From Pseudoduganella umbonata (lineage in GTDB: Bacteria; Pseudomonadota; Gammaproteobacteria; Burkholderiales; Burkholderiaceae_D): a DNA stretch of 64,000 nucleotides. Of the stretch, positions 37,594 through 46,363 are shown piece by piece. The notes under the pieces are model-generated. The model saw only the letters and a list, made by a program, of their open reading frames with translations. It did no database searches and was not told the DNA's origin. How positions within the stretch are numbered: position 1 is the stretch's first letter; every line of letters starts with the position of its first letter. The DNA lies in assembly GCF_014192225.1 (NCBI RefSeq), contig NZ_JACHXS010000003.1, forward strand, positions 372,001 to 436,000. The letters are read 5' to 3'. The position numbers were made by a program, and so were the translations under genes.

Positions 37594-37926
37594 ATGAATG
37601 CTTTCACGAACGTGCAGATCATCAACGGGCCCAACGGGGAGCCCGTGTATGTCGTCATTCCCTACTCCACCTACATGCAGACGCAATCGCGTCACAAGGA
37701 CACCGACGTGCCCCACCAGGTGGTGGGCATGATCGCCGAAAACGCCTGGACTCCGGCGCGCGCATGGCGCGAATACCTGGGGCTGACGCAACTGGAGGTC
37801 GCCAGCCGCATCGGCATCAGCCAGCCGGCCTACGCGCAGCAGGAAGCGGGGCTGCGGCCGCGCCGCTGCACCCGCGAACGCATCGCCATGGCAATGGGCA
37901 TCGCGCCGCGCATGCTGGATTTATAA
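37594..37926 (+). CDS. Helix-turn-helix (XRE-type) protein, orphan antitoxin-like
   Basis: 110 residues. The C-terminal half is an XRE-type helix-turn-helix (REYLGLTQLEVASRIGISQP). The N-terminal 30 residues (NGPNGEPVYVVIPYSTYM) resemble the small dimerisation strand of antitoxins that precede an HTH. No toxin gene of the usual size lies on either side, so it may be an orphan regulator. It stands alone, 103 bases after the DUF4124 gene. Confidence 0.7.
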   Translation: MNAFTNVQIINGPNGEPVYVVIPYSTYMQTQSRHKDTDVPHQVVGMIAENAWTPARAWREYLGLTQLEVASRIGISQPAYAQQEAGLRPRRCTRERIAMAMGIAPRMLDL

Positions 37927-38023
37927 GGTTGGTGCATTTGTACAACGGGCGCGGAACAAGTCCTTTTGCACCGCGGCGCAAGTGCTAAGCTGATTGGATT
38001 CACCAGCCAGCAGCGAGGCCGAC

Positions 38024-38917
38024 ATGATGCGCCCGTCATTGCTTAGTTCCACGCTTTCTGCAGCGTTTTCAGCCGCGGCGCTCCTTTCCGCCGTTCCCGC
38101 CACGGCGCTTGCCGCGGAAGCCGGCGCGTCGCTCGGTCCCCTCACCTTCATTCTTGTCGATCTCGACCTGGCCGATGGCATTGACCCGTCGATGACGTTC
38201 ACCGGCACGTCGGGCAGCGCTGCCGCTCCCATGGCGACGATGTACCTGGCGCTCGGCGACGCCGTCACCGAAACGGCAGTCCCGACGTGGACGCATCCCG
38301 CGCCGATCCAGTATGTCATCGCGCGGAGCGAGGGGGCGCTGGCTGCCATGGCGCAGTTCGACCTCACCGGCCGCGTATCGTCCACCGGTGCCATGCTGGC
38401 GGCGGCAGTGGATACATACGTGGTGGTGGCCGAACCCGGCCTCAATGTCGCCAGCCGCGTGAATGGCGACACGGGTGAAACGGCGTTTACGCTGTCGGCC
38501 AACACCGCTGTGCTGTTCAGCGTGCCGTACGACGTCAGCCTGTCGACGGAACCGCCGCCGGGCGCCGCCGAACGGCTGGAAGCGGGAGCGGTGGAGGTGT
38601 GGCTGCGCGTGGCCGGTTTGGGCGACGGCCATGACGCAGTGCGCTGGCTGAATCACGCGCCGGACGGCACTGGCTTCCTGGAGGTGGCGGTGGAGAACCG
38701 CAGCGGCTTCGACCAGGGAGCCACATTCGGCTATGGCACCGATATCCGGGTCGAATCCATCACGCCGGTGCCGGAGCCCGGCATCGTGCCGATGCTCGGC
38801 GCCGGGCTGGCCGTGCTCGCGGCAGTGGCCGGCCGGTGCCCGGGTGCTCAGGAAGCGCTGTCGCGCTTGGCGCGCCGGCGCCGCGCATCCTTGGGGTCGG
38901 CGATCAGCGGCCGGTAG
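38024..38917 (+). CDS. PEP-CTERM sorting-domain protein
   Basis: 297 residues from ATG 38024 (ATG 38027 gives better spacing to GAGG). A signal peptide (about 1-28) is followed by an Ala/Thr/Val-rich beta domain and PVPEPGIVPMLGAGLAVLAA, the PEP-CTERM signal. Unusually, about 27 residues follow the hydrophobic helix, rich in Arg and including a Cys. The last 70 bases overlap the 3' end of rnfH on the other strand. The tail may be a recent read-through extension after loss of the original stop. It is likely an exported, exosortase-processed surface protein. Confidence 0.7.
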   Translation: MMRPSLLSSTLSAAFSAAALLSAVPATALAAEAGASLGPLTFILVDLDLADGIDPSMTFTGTSGSAAAPMATMYLALGDAVTETAVPTWTHPAPIQYVIARSEGALAAMAQFDLTGRVSSTGAMLAAAVDTYVVVAEPGLNVASRVNGDTGETAFTLSANTAVLFSVPYDVSLSTEPPPGAAERLEAGAVEVWLRVAGLGDGHDAVRWLNHAPDGTGFLEVAVENRSGFDQGATFGYGTDIRVESITPVPEPGIVPMLGAGLAVLAAVAGRCPGAQEALSRLARRRRASLGSAISGR

Positions 38918-39174
38918 ATCTCGATACGGTCGCGCGGCTGCAGCACGGTATCGAGGGTTTTCTTCTTGCCGTAGATGCCCACCGGCATCGTGACGAGATT
39001 GATCTCCGGCGCTTCCTGCAGGATGCCGGAGAGTTCGATGGCCTGCCCGATCGTCGTGCCCGCTTCGACGTCCAGCGCGCGCAGGATCGGCATCGCCACC
39101 GACGTTGCATCCGGACCCGGCGCCGGCGCGTAGCTCAGCGAGACCTTGATGCGCTCGGCCATGGCGTCAGCCAT
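38848..39174 (-). CDS. rnfH: RnfH-family ubiquitin-like protein
   Basis: 108 residues with a beta-grasp fold signature: KVSLSYAPAPGP at the start, EAGTTIGQAIELSGI in the middle, and VGIYGKKKTLDTVLQPRDRIEIYRPL near the end. It corresponds to RnfH (also called RatB). It follows ratA with an eight-base overlap (ATGGCTGA), the conserved ratA-rnfH order. ATG 39162 is an alternative start. The 3' end overlaps the convergent PEP-CTERM gene. Confidence 0.88.
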   Translation of the reverse strand: MADAMAERIKVSLSYAPAPGPDATSVAMPILRALDVEAGTTIGQAIELSGILQEAPEINLVTMPVGIYGKKKTLDTVLQPRDRIEIYRPLIADPKDARRRRAKRDSAS

Positions 39175-39598
39175 ACACCGTTTCGGCGCGCTTGCAGAAG
39201 GAATCGACCATGCTGTTGGCGATCATGCCGAACACGGGGCCGATCACCTGCTCGAGCAGGCGGCTCGAGAATTCATATTGCAGGTCCAGTTCCACCTTGC
39301 AGGCATCGTCGCGCAAAGGCTTGAAGGTCCAGGTGCCGTGCAGCGTCTTGAACGGGCCGTCGACCAGGTTCATCTTGATCGCGGTGGGCGGCGTGTTCAC
39401 GTTCGACGTGGTGAAGCTTTGCTTGACACCATGGAAATTGATGCCCACCGACGCCACCACGGAGTTCTCGCCGCGTTCCCGCACTTCCACGCCGCCACAC
39501 CAGGGCAGGAATTTGGGATAATCCTCCACCCGGTCCACCAGGTCGAACATTTGCCGTGCGCTGTAGCCAAGGAATACCGATTTGTGCACTACCGCCAT
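39167..39598 (-). CDS. ratA: RatA / coenzyme Q-binding START-like protein
   Basis: 143 residues of the polyketide-cyclase/START family: VDRVEDYPKFLPWCGGVEV near the N-terminus and YEFSSRLLEQVIGPVFGMIA near the C-terminus. In Escherichia coli RatA binds 50S ribosomal subunits. Homologues called Coq10 bind ubiquinone. Which applies here cannot be told from sequence. It is divergent from smpB, with 112 bases between containing a tandem CGTTTGATAT repeat (39,617-39,640 approximately). Confidence 0.9.
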   Translation of the reverse strand: MAVVHKSVFLGYSARQMFDLVDRVEDYPKFLPWCGGVEVRERGENSVVASVGINFHGVKQSFTTSNVNTPPTAIKMNLVDGPFKTLHGTWTFKPLRDDACKVELDLQYEFSSRLLEQVIGPVFGMIANSMVDSFCKRAETVYG

Positions 39599-39710
39599 TT
39601 TTTAACCGTTTTTAATCGTTTGATATCGTTTGATATCATGTTGGACAAATCGCGCTCCGGCGCGAATGAAGTCCGTAGTTTAACCGACCCGCGCAACCCA
39701 CACATTTCAC

Positions 39711-40160
39711 ATGACCATTGCAGATAACCGCAAAGCCTTTCACGACTACTTCATCGAAGACCGCTACGAGGCGGGCATCGCGCTCGAAGGCTGGGAAGTG
39801 AAGGCGATCCGCGATGCGCGCGTCCAGATCAAGGAAGCTTACGTTACGATCCGCGATAACGAACTGTACCTGTTTGGCGCGCATATCAGCGCACTGCCCA
39901 CGGCTTCCACCCACATCCACCCGCAAGCGGTGCGTACGCGCAAGCTGTTGCTGCACCGCCAGGAAATCGACAAGCTGATCGGCAAGGTCGAGCGTTCGGG
40001 CTATACGCTGGTACCGCTGAACCTGCATTTCAAGGGCGGGCGCATCAAGTGCGAGATCGGCCTTGCCAAGGGTAAAAAGCAGCACGACAAGCGCGCCTCC
40101 GAGAAGGACCACGACGCCAAGCGCGAAGTGCAGGCGGCGATGAAGCAGAACCGGCGCTGA
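39711..40160 (+). CDS. smpB: SsrA-binding protein SmpB
   Basis: 149 residues, full length. It binds tmRNA and brings it to stalled ribosomes for trans-translation. Visible features are [45 protein letters not shown], the [16 protein letters not shown] tail ([20 protein letters not shown]) and a basic C-terminus that enters the mRNA channel. The ratA-smpB divergent arrangement is conserved. tmRNA itself was not found in the window. Confidence 0.96.
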   Translation: MTIADNRKAFHDYFIEDRYEAGIALEGWEVKAIRDARVQIKEAYVTIRDNELYLFGAHISALPTASTHIHPQAVRTRKLLLHRQEIDKLIGKVERSGYTLVPLNLHFKGGRIKCEIGLAKGKKQHDKRASEKDHDAKREVQAAMKQNRR

Positions 40161-40193
40161 CGAAACCGACTGGCGCGCTCTGGCTTGCATCCG

Positions 40194-40248
40194 TGTCAGG
40201 CGCCAGTTTTCGCGAAATGTTTCAAAATAACTGGTGCCTGTCACCGGT
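40194..40248. repeat. Interspersed palindromic repeat (GTGTCAGG/CCTGTCAC type)
   Basis: GTGTCAGGCGCCAGTT is followed about 20 bases later by its near-complement AACTGGTGCCTGTCAC, with TTTCGCGAAA in the loop. It belongs to the same repeat class as the blocks near 46.4 and 56.8 kb. No gene overlaps it. Confidence 0.6.
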
Positions 40249-40367
40249 TTTGTCTGCACTGTTCACGCGTTCGAGGCGTCGTAATGCTGCCACGGTATGG
40301 TGCACGCAATTTCCGTGCGGCAATGGCGCGTGATACACTTTCCCGGCTAATCACTCCGGGTCGTTCC

Positions 40368-41045
40368 ATGCTTGCCAAAGTCGTCACCGCCACTGCCCTT
40401 GCCGCCGCACTGGCCGGCTGCGCCGTTCCCTACACCCCTGCCCCGCTGGCGACGAATTTCCCGACCGCGCGCCAGGAAAAGCTGCAGGCCGCTTCGCACT
40501 GGAACGCGGTGGCCGATCACATCGAGCAGCGCGTCGTCACGGAAATGAAGAAGCATCCGCAACGGCCGTTCCACATTGCCGAGGACAAGGACGCGTCGCC
40601 GTTCAAGCGTGCCGTCACGCGCCAGATCATCACGTCGCTGGTCAACGATGGCTTCATCGTCGCGCGCTCGCCGGCCGGTGCCTGGAAGGTGGAGCTGGAC
40701 ATCCAGGCCGTCACGTTCACGCCGAACCGCCCGCAATACCGGTACTCGGGTGCGCACACGGCGATCGCTAACGGCGCCTGGGTGCTGTCCGACATCGATC
40801 CCACCATCGGACTCATCTCCCTGGCCGGCGCCGGCGATGCCTATCACTGGTTCCACAGCCAGTTCGCCAAGGGGGCCACGCCGAAGACGGAGATCATCGT
40901 CACGCTGTCGGTCGGCGACCAGTTCCGCTACCATGCCCGTTCCACGTCCGCGTACTACGTGGCCGATACCGACCGCGCGCTGTACGGCATCAAGGAAGAG
41001 GACACGCAATTGACCAAGGTATTCCAGGTGCAGGGGGGCCGCTGA
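40368..41045 (+). CDS. Hypothetical lipoprotein upstream of FlgO
   Basis: The start was set at ATG 40368; the longer frame carries a repeat and junk. 225 residues with a lipoprotein signal (AALAGC, Cys about residue 18). The mature part is a mixed alpha/beta domain (FKRAVTRQIITSLVNDGFIV, VELDIQAVTF). It overlaps the FlgO-like gene by one base (TGATG), so the two are cotranslated. No named family was recognised. It may share the outer-membrane role of its partner. Confidence 0.72.
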   Translation: MLAKVVTATALAAALAGCAVPYTPAPLATNFPTARQEKLQAASHWNAVADHIEQRVVTEMKKHPQRPFHIAEDKDASPFKRAVTRQIITSLVNDGFIVARSPAGAWKVELDIQAVTFTPNRPQYRYSGAHTAIANGAWVLSDIDPTIGLISLAGAGDAYHWFHSQFAKGATPKTEIIVTLSVGDQFRYHARSTSAYYVADTDRALYGIKEEDTQLTKVFQVQGGR

Positions 41046-41587
41046 TGCGCACGCTTGCCCTCGCACTCGCCGCCACTGCCCTGCTGGCCGGCTGCGCCGG
41101 CGCGCCGCCGAAGGAAGAGGCGAATTACGCCACGCTGTCGTCGAACCAGTTCGTCAACGCCAACTACAAGGCGGCCGATGCGCTGCTGACCCAGCTGAAC
41201 GGCAGGCTGGCGGCGGAGAAGCCGCTGATCATGGCCACCATCGTCAACATCGATGCGCTGGACCAGACGTCCACGCTGGGCAGGCTGATCTCCGAGCAGG
41301 TGTCCACCCGGATGTCGCAGGGCGGCCTGAAGATGCTGGAAATGAAGCTGCGCAACTCGGTCTACCTGAAACGCAACCAGGGCGAGCTGATGCTGACGCG
41401 CGAGATCGGCGAAGTGGCGCAGAGCCACAATGCGCAGGCGGTCGTCGTCGGCTCGTATGCGGAAACCAGCGACATGGTGTTCATCAACGTGAAGGTGGTC
41501 CAGCCGCAGACCAACTTCGTGCTGGCCGCGCACGACTATGTACTGGCCAAGGAAGGCATCGTGCGCTCGATGCTGCTGCAGCGCTGA
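41045..41587 (+). CDS. FlgO-family outer-membrane lipoprotein
   Basis: 180 residues with lipobox LLAGC (Cys about 16). The mature part matches the FlgO domain: YKAADALLTQLNGRL, then MATIVNIDALDQTSTLGRLI, then AQAVVVGSYAETSDMVFINV. In Vibrio FlgO stabilises the flagellum in the outer membrane, but the family also occurs outside flagellar loci, as here. Its TGATG coupling to the preceding lipoprotein suggests a two-protein envelope unit. Confidence 0.82.
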   Translation: MRTLALALAATALLAGCAGAPPKEEANYATLSSNQFVNANYKAADALLTQLNGRLAAEKPLIMATIVNIDALDQTSTLGRLISEQVSTRMSQGGLKMLEMKLRNSVYLKRNQGELMLTREIGEVAQSHNAQAVVVGSYAETSDMVFINVKVVQPQTNFVLAAHDYVLAKEGIVRSMLLQR

Positions 41588-41633
41588 CAGGCATTGGCGG
41601 CTATAGTGGCGCTTTCGATGACGAGGGTTGCCC

Positions 41634-42209
41634 ATGTTCGACGCTTGCACCTGGCTGAACGAGCCGCCGGCTCACCGCATCGACGGCGGCACGCTGCATG
41701 CCGTCACCGGTGACCGCACCGATTTCTGGCGCATCACCAGCTACGGCTTCATTCGCGACACCGGCCACTTCTTCGGCCGTCCCGTCGCCGCCCCCTTCAC
41801 TGCCCAGGTACGCGTACGTGCCGATTTCACCGCGCTGTATGACCAGGCGGGACTGATGGTGCGCATCGACGCACACCGCTGGCTGAAGGCGGGGGTGGAA
41901 TTCTCCGACGGGCAGCCGATGCTGAGTACCGTGCTGACCAACGAACTGTCCGACTGGGCGACGATGCCCGCGCCGGCGCTGCCGGACGGCTTCTGGCTGC
42001 GCATCACCGTCGACCAGGGCGCCATCCGCGTGCAGTACTCGGCCGATGGCCTGGCGTGGCCGCTGCTGCGCCTGGCCCCGTTCCCGGCCGCGGAACACTA
42101 TCTCGTCGGACCGATGTGCTGCACACCCGAGCGCGCCGGGCTGGCGGTGCGTTTCAGCGACTTCACGGTTGGCCCGGCGCTGGGCAAGGACCTGCACGAC
42201 CTCACGTAG
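41634..42209 (+). CDS. DUF1349-domain protein
   Basis: 191 residues from ATG 41634 (GAGGG six bases upstream; a TTG two codons earlier is less likely). The concanavalin-like DUF1349 fold is suggested by TDFWRITSYGFIRDTGHFFG, VRADFTALYDQAGLMVRID, and YLVGPMCCTPERAGLAVRFSDF. Members resemble YesU. Activity is unknown. The last eight bases overlap the convergent sirtuin gene. Confidence 0.82.
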   Translation: MFDACTWLNEPPAHRIDGGTLHAVTGDRTDFWRITSYGFIRDTGHFFGRPVAAPFTAQVRVRADFTALYDQAGLMVRIDAHRWLKAGVEFSDGQPMLSTVLTNELSDWATMPAPALPDGFWLRITVDQGAIRVQYSADGLAWPLLRLAPFPAAEHYLVGPMCCTPERAGLAVRFSDFTVGPALGKDLHDLT

Positions 42210-43032
42210 CGGCCAGCAGCCCCGCGACCGCCGGCAGCACTTCCTGCGCCGGCAGCGCCAGCTTCAGCCCGATCAGTTCGTCGGCGCGCGTCTTGCCGGC
42301 GTTGACCGCGGCGATCGGCTTGCCTGCCGCGGCGGCCAGCTTGCAGAAGCGGTATCCGGAAAATACCATCAGCGAAGAGCCGACGACCAGCAGCGCGTCC
42401 GCTTCGTCCATCCATTGCAGCGCGTGACGGGTGCGCTCGGCCGGGATGTTATCGCCGAAGAAGACGACGTCCGGCTGCAGCGTGCCGCCGCAATCCTCGC
42501 AGTGCGGCACGACAAAGGTCTCGAGCGATTCCGGTTCGAGCTGCGCATCGCCATCCGGCAGCGGCTGCGCCAGCACGCTGCCCAGCGCGGGATTCTCGCG
42601 CAGCAGGCGTTGCTGCAGGTCGGCGCGATGCTGGCGCCGCTCGCACGCCAGGCAGCGCACGGTGTGGATATTGCCGTGCAGCTCGATCAGTCGTTCCGTG
42701 CCGGCGCGCTGGTGCAGGCCGTCCACGTTCTGCGTGATGACCTGGCCGACCCGGCCCGCCGCTTCCAGCCGTGCCAGCGCCCGATGTCCTGCGTTCGGCT
42801 CGGCGCGCGCCAGTGTCGGCCAGCCCACCATGCTGCGCGCCCAGTAGCGGCGGCGCAGCGCATCGCTGCCGCGAAACTCTGGACCCTGCACGGGCGGCTT
42901 GCCGCGGCGCACGCCCTCCTCGTCGCGATAGCCGGGAATGCCGGACGCGGTGGACAGCCCGGCGCCCGTCAGCACGAGCACGTTGCGGTGGCGGTCGAGG
43001 AATTCGGCCAGCTGGTCGATCTGTTCGTTCAT
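42202..43032 (-). CDS. Sir2-family NAD-dependent protein deacylase
   Basis: 276 residues. Motifs are LTGAGLSTASGIPGYRD (NAD site), ITQNVDGLHQRAG, and LHGNIHTVRC with the catalytic His. The four Cys form the structural zinc site (CLAC and, further on, CEDC). VGSSLMVFSGYRF and the C-terminal NAG-x-T are also present. A class II-like (SIRT4-type) sequence is suggested by GYRDEEGVRRGKPPVQG. It removes acyl groups from protein lysines, producing nicotinamide and O-acyl-ADP-ribose. It stands alone, with a repeat block upstream. Confidence 0.92.
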   Translation of the reverse strand: MNEQIDQLAEFLDRHRNVLVLTGAGLSTASGIPGYRDEEGVRRGKPPVQGPEFRGSDALRRRYWARSMVGWPTLARAEPNAGHRALARLEAAGRVGQVITQNVDGLHQRAGTERLIELHGNIHTVRCLACERRQHRADLQQRLLRENPALGSVLAQPLPDGDAQLEPESLETFVVPHCEDCGGTLQPDVVFFGDNIPAERTRHALQWMDEADALLVVGSSLMVFSGYRFCKLAAAAGKPIAAVNAGKTRADELIGLKLALPAQEVLPAVAGLLAAT

Positions 43033-43100
43033 GGCTTCACGGATCCCGAAAGCACTTATGTGAGGTCAGTCGGCGCAACTCCAAGTCAGGCTGCATGACG

Positions 43101-43243
43101 GCCGAGCTGGTCGCTAAACAACACCGGGTCACACCAGGGACAGTCCCCGATTTTTTTACAACGCTTTTGCTGCTGCCGAGCTGGTTGCTAAACAACACCG
43201 GGGACAGTCCCTCCGGGAGGGACTGTCCCCGGGTTTTTTACAA
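43101..43243. repeat. Tandem repeat with a 16-bp GGGACAGTCCC hairpin
   Basis: Two copies of GCCGAGCTGGTyGCTAAACA plus ACACCGGG start at 43101 and 43175, each followed by GGGACAGTCCC and a T-run with TTTACAAC. The second copy ends in a perfect 16-bp stem (43198-43213 with 43217-43232) and GTTTTTT. It looks like a mobile intergenic repeat that could act as a plus-strand terminator. Confidence 0.65.
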
Positions 43244-43255
43244 CAGGGTTGCGTG

Positions 43256-44386
43256 TCAGTTGTCGCGGAAGCGCAGCGTGTTGATCAGCGTATTGGTGGT
43301 GTCGATGTCGGCCAAGGCTTCGCCGGAGATGCGCAGCAGGCTGCGCTCGCGCAGGCGCAATAGCTCGTCGATCAGCTGCGGCGCCGGCATCGCGGCAAGC
43401 GCCAGTTCGATCGGCTGGATGCCCTCGTAGCTGCCGTACGAGGCGAACAGCGACGACAGCAGCTGCCGGGCGGCAGCGTCGTCGAGCCGCCGTGGCGCGG
43501 GGGCCTTTTCGGACGGTGGGGAATCGGATAACTGCTGCACCAGCGTGTCGAACCGCATGCCGGCCAGCTGCGGCCGCGTCTGCATGTAGAACTGCCTGGC
43601 CTTGCCCTGCAGCTTGCGCGGGTCGAACGCCAGCAGCGCATCCCTGCCCTGCGGCCCGCCGGCGCGCAGCATGAACGTGGCGGCGCGCGCGAACGTGTCC
43701 GCATCGGCGCTGTCCAGCAGCGGCGCCACGGCCGGCACGCTGTCCGGCGAACCCACCCACATCAGCACCTCCAGCACGCGGTTGACGACCGCCCGGTCGT
43801 TCAGCAGGCCGCGCAGGTGCTGCTCGGCGCGAGCGCCGAATTGCCCGTACAGGTAGATGCAGACGGACGTCGCATCGACCGTATAGCCGTGCTGCGGCAC
43901 CAGCACGGTCACGTCGCCGCGCAGGAATACCTTGTCGATCAGCGGGAACAGCCGGGGATCGCGGTCGGCCGCGCTGGCGTGGACAAAGCGGAACAGTTGC
44001 TGGCCCTGCGTTTGCGGCACGATGCCGGCCGGGTCGATCGCCAGCAGCGCCTGCATCGACAGCGCACGGTCCGGGGGCTCGCCGAGCGCGCGCAGGAAAT
44101 AGCCGACATCGAGCAGCACCAGCTGGCTGGGCCGCGGCTTTTTCAGCTCCGCCGCCAGTTCGCGCCGCAGCACCGGCAGCGCGGCGGTGCGGTTGTTGCC
44201 GAACCAGCGCCACGCGGCATCCAGGTCGCGCCGCTGCTGCTGCGCTTCCTGGCCGGCACTGGCCGCCGGCATCGCACGCATGCGCGCCAGGCGGTCCAGC
44301 GCTTCCTGTTCCGGCGTCGCCGCCACCGATGACACCGCCGCCACGGCCAGCATCGCTGCCGCCACGGCCCTCTTCAATACCGCCAT
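43256..44386 (-). CDS. Exported HEAT-like repeat protein
   Basis: The start was set at ATG 44386 with GGAG four bases upstream. 376 residues with a Sec signal peptide (about 1-23). The rest is alpha-helical with repeat-like pairs such as LLNDRAVVNRVLEVLMWVGS and SVPAVAPLLDSADADTFARA, suggesting HEAT-type repeats in the periplasm. No enzymatic motif was seen. It is the last gene of the NfeD-SPFH-DUF4259 unit, eight bases after the DUF4259 gene. Confidence 0.65.
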   Translation of the reverse strand: MAVLKRAVAAAMLAVAAVSSVAATPEQEALDRLARMRAMPAASAGQEAQQQRRDLDAAWRWFGNNRTAALPVLRRELAAELKKPRPSQLVLLDVGYFLRALGEPPDRALSMQALLAIDPAGIVPQTQGQQLFRFVHASAADRDPRLFPLIDKVFLRGDVTVLVPQHGYTVDATSVCIYLYGQFGARAEQHLRGLLNDRAVVNRVLEVLMWVGSPDSVPAVAPLLDSADADTFARAATFMLRAGGPQGRDALLAFDPRKLQGKARQFYMQTRPQLAGMRFDTLVQQLSDSPPSEKAPAPRRLDDAAARQLLSSLFASYGSYEGIQPIELALAAMPAPQLIDELLRLRERSLLRISGEALADIDTTNTLINTLRFRDN

Positions 44387-44394
44387 GAAGCTCC

Positions 44395-44817
44395 CTATTT
44401 GCCCTGCAGCCGCGTTTTCTGGTCTTCCACCGCGGCGCGCCATGCGTCGAAATGCTCGCTATCCTGCCACAACTCGCGCAACTCGGAGCGCTCCGAAAGA
44501 ATCAGGTCGAGCGCGCGGCCGGCCTTCTCGAGCAGATCCGCGCGCGACTTGTATTTGCCCTTGACCACGCCGACCCATTCGTCGATCGCCGCCGAATCGT
44601 CGTCCTGCACGCCGCCGCGGCCCTCCAGCCGCAGCAGCGTCTCCACGGCGGCCAGCCCTTCCTCGCCATAGGGCGCTTCCAGCTGGTCGCCATTTTCCGG
44701 CGACAGCACGTTGTCCAGCGTATCGCCGATGAAATACAGGTCGTTCGATTCGTGCAGGTCTTCCGCCCAGTCCTGCGCGGCGTCGTTGCCGAATGGTCCA
44801 ATCGCCCATGTGCCCAT
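44395..44817 (-). CDS. DUF4259-domain protein
   Basis: 140 residues beginning MGTWAIGPFGNDAAQDWAED, the hallmark opening of DUF4259 proteins, whose function is unknown. The rest is acidic and helical. It lies 29 bases after the SPFH gene and eight bases before the HEAT-like gene. It is probably cotranscribed with them. Confidence 0.85.
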   Translation of the reverse strand: MGTWAIGPFGNDAAQDWAEDLHESNDLYFIGDTLDNVLSPENGDQLEAPYGEEGLAAVETLLRLEGRGGVQDDDSAAIDEWVGVVKGKYKSRADLLEKAGRALDLILSERSELRELWQDSEHFDAWRAAVEDQKTRLQGK

Positions 44818-44846
44818 GATTTCTTCTCCTTGTTACGGCAAAATCC

Positions 44847-45794
44847 CTACGATGGCGTGCGCACCACGCGCGCCGCCGTCTGCGTTTTCACGACCTGCAT
44901 CGCGGTGGCGATCAGGCTGCTCATGTCGCCCAGGTTGGCGGGCACGATGAGCGTATTGTTGGTCTTCGCCAGCTCGCGGAACGCGTCCACGTACTGCTCG
45001 GCCACCTTCAGGTTGACCGCCTCTTCGCTGCCCGGCTGCTCGATCGCCGAGCCGACCTGCCGCAGCGCCGACGCGGTGGCTTCCGCGATCGCGATGATCG
45101 CATTGGCCTCGCCTTGCGCGCGATTGATCGCCGCCTGGCGTTCGCCTTCGGAACGGGCGATGGATGCCTCGCGCTCGCCGGTGGCGATGTTGATCTGTTC
45201 CTGCTTGCGCCCTTCCGAGGCGGCGATCAGCGCCCGCTTGTTGCGCTCGGCCGTGATCTGCGCCTGCATCGCATGCAGGATATCGGCCGGCGGCGTCAGG
45301 TCCTTGATTTCGTAGCGCAGTACTTTCACGCCCCAGTTGGCGGCCGATTCGTCGATCGCGTTGACGACCGTGGTGTTGATGTGGTCGCGCTCCTCGAACG
45401 TCTTGTCGAGCTCCATGCGGCCGATCACGGAACGCAGCGTGGTCTGGGCCAGCTGCGTGATCGCGGCAATATAGTTCGACGAGCCGTACGAGGCGCGCAT
45501 CGGGTCGGTGACCTGGAAGTACAGGATGCCGTCCACCTGCAGCTGCGTGTTGTCCTTCGTGATGCACACCTGCGAGGGCACGTCGAGCGGGATCTCCTTC
45601 AGGATGTGCTTGTAGGCGATGCGGTCGACGAACGGCACCACGATGTTCAGGCCGGGCGCCAGCGTCGCATGGTACTTGCCGAGTCGCTCGACCACCCACG
45701 CGTGCTGCTGGGGCACCACGTTGATAGTCTTGAAGACGAAGACCAGCGCCACGGCCAGGATGACCAGGGCCACGCCGCCGAAAGTGATTTCCAT
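44847..45794 (-). CDS. SPFH/Band 7 membrane protein (stomatin/QmcA-like)
   Basis: 315 residues with an N-terminal membrane segment (about 5-24). The SPFH domain follows: VVPQQHAWVVERLGKYHATL, then VPFVDRIAYKHILKEIPLDV, then LAQTTLRSVIGRMELDKTFEE. After that comes a charged coiled coil (about 185-250) with AERNKRALIAASEG. These proteins form ring-like membrane scaffolds associated with proteases and nearly always pair with NfeD, as here (30 bases downstream of NfeD). Confidence 0.92.
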   Translation of the reverse strand: MEITFGGVALVILAVALVFVFKTINVVPQQHAWVVERLGKYHATLAPGLNIVVPFVDRIAYKHILKEIPLDVPSQVCITKDNTQLQVDGILYFQVTDPMRASYGSSNYIAAITQLAQTTLRSVIGRMELDKTFEERDHINTTVVNAIDESAANWGVKVLRYEIKDLTPPADILHAMQAQITAERNKRALIAASEGRKQEQINIATGEREASIARSEGERQAAINRAQGEANAIIAIAEATASALRQVGSAIEQPGSEEAVNLKVAEQYVDAFRELAKTNNTLIVPANLGDMSSLIATAMQVVKTQTAARVVRTPS

Positions 45795-45824
45795 GTGTTT
45801 TCCTTTTTAGTTTTAATGTGCCTG

Positions 45825-46244
45825 TCAGGCGCCGACGATGAGCCGGCTGCCGCGCACTTCGACAATGCGGAACGTGCCCGCCTCGGCCACCGCGCCGGAC
45901 GCCAGTTCCACGTCCCACAGGGCGCCGCGGTACATCACGCGCGCGCTGTTGCCGTGCCATTGCGGTACCTGCACCGGCTGGCCGATGTCCTGGTTCACGT
46001 TCGGGTCGCGCGACGCGTCGAGCTTGGCCGGTTCGTTGCGCCGGCGGCGCCGCAGCAGTACCGTGGCGATCACGGCCACCAGCGCGGCGGCCAGCATCTG
46101 GCCCGGCAGGTCGATGCGCAGCGCCGCCACCAGCGATCCGGCCAGCGCGCCCAGCGCGATCATCAGCAGGTAGAAGGTGCCGCTGAACAGTTCCAGCGCC
46201 ACCAGCACGCCGGCGGCGATGAGCCACATGATCCAGTCAGCCAT
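45825..46244 (-). CDS. NfeD-family membrane protein
   Basis: The start was set at ATG 46244, with AGGAG seven bases upstream. 139 residues: two or three transmembrane helices (about 5-70) followed by a basic stretch and a C-terminal OB-fold domain (NSARVMYRGALWDVELASGA, RIVEVRGSRLIVGA). Short NfeD without the protease domain. It partners the SPFH protein encoded next. The DNA upstream carries an inverted repeat and the 46.4 kb repeat block. Confidence 0.9.
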   Translation of the reverse strand: MADWIMWLIAAGVLVALELFSGTFYLLMIALGALAGSLVAALRIDLPGQMLAAALVAVIATVLLRRRRRNEPAKLDASRDPNVNQDIGQPVQVPQWHGNSARVMYRGALWDVELASGAVAEAGTFRIVEVRGSRLIVGA

Positions 46245-46363
46245 CTGTCGTCTCCTATGAAAGTAAAACCCCCGCGGCCCTGGGAAGGACGGCGAGGGTT
46301 GGCGTAACGATAGAGCAATTCGGGGCTGTTGGGTAGGGTTCATGCCCGGAACGTCGAACAGCT

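Noticed and set aside
37594..37926. Complete toxin-antitoxin pair
   Set aside because: Only the HTH antitoxin-like gene is present; flanking genes do not resemble toxins.
43198..43240. Hairpin plus T-run read as a dedicated terminator
   Set aside because: It lies behind no plus-strand gene and is part of a tandem mobile-looking repeat, so it was filed as a repeat.
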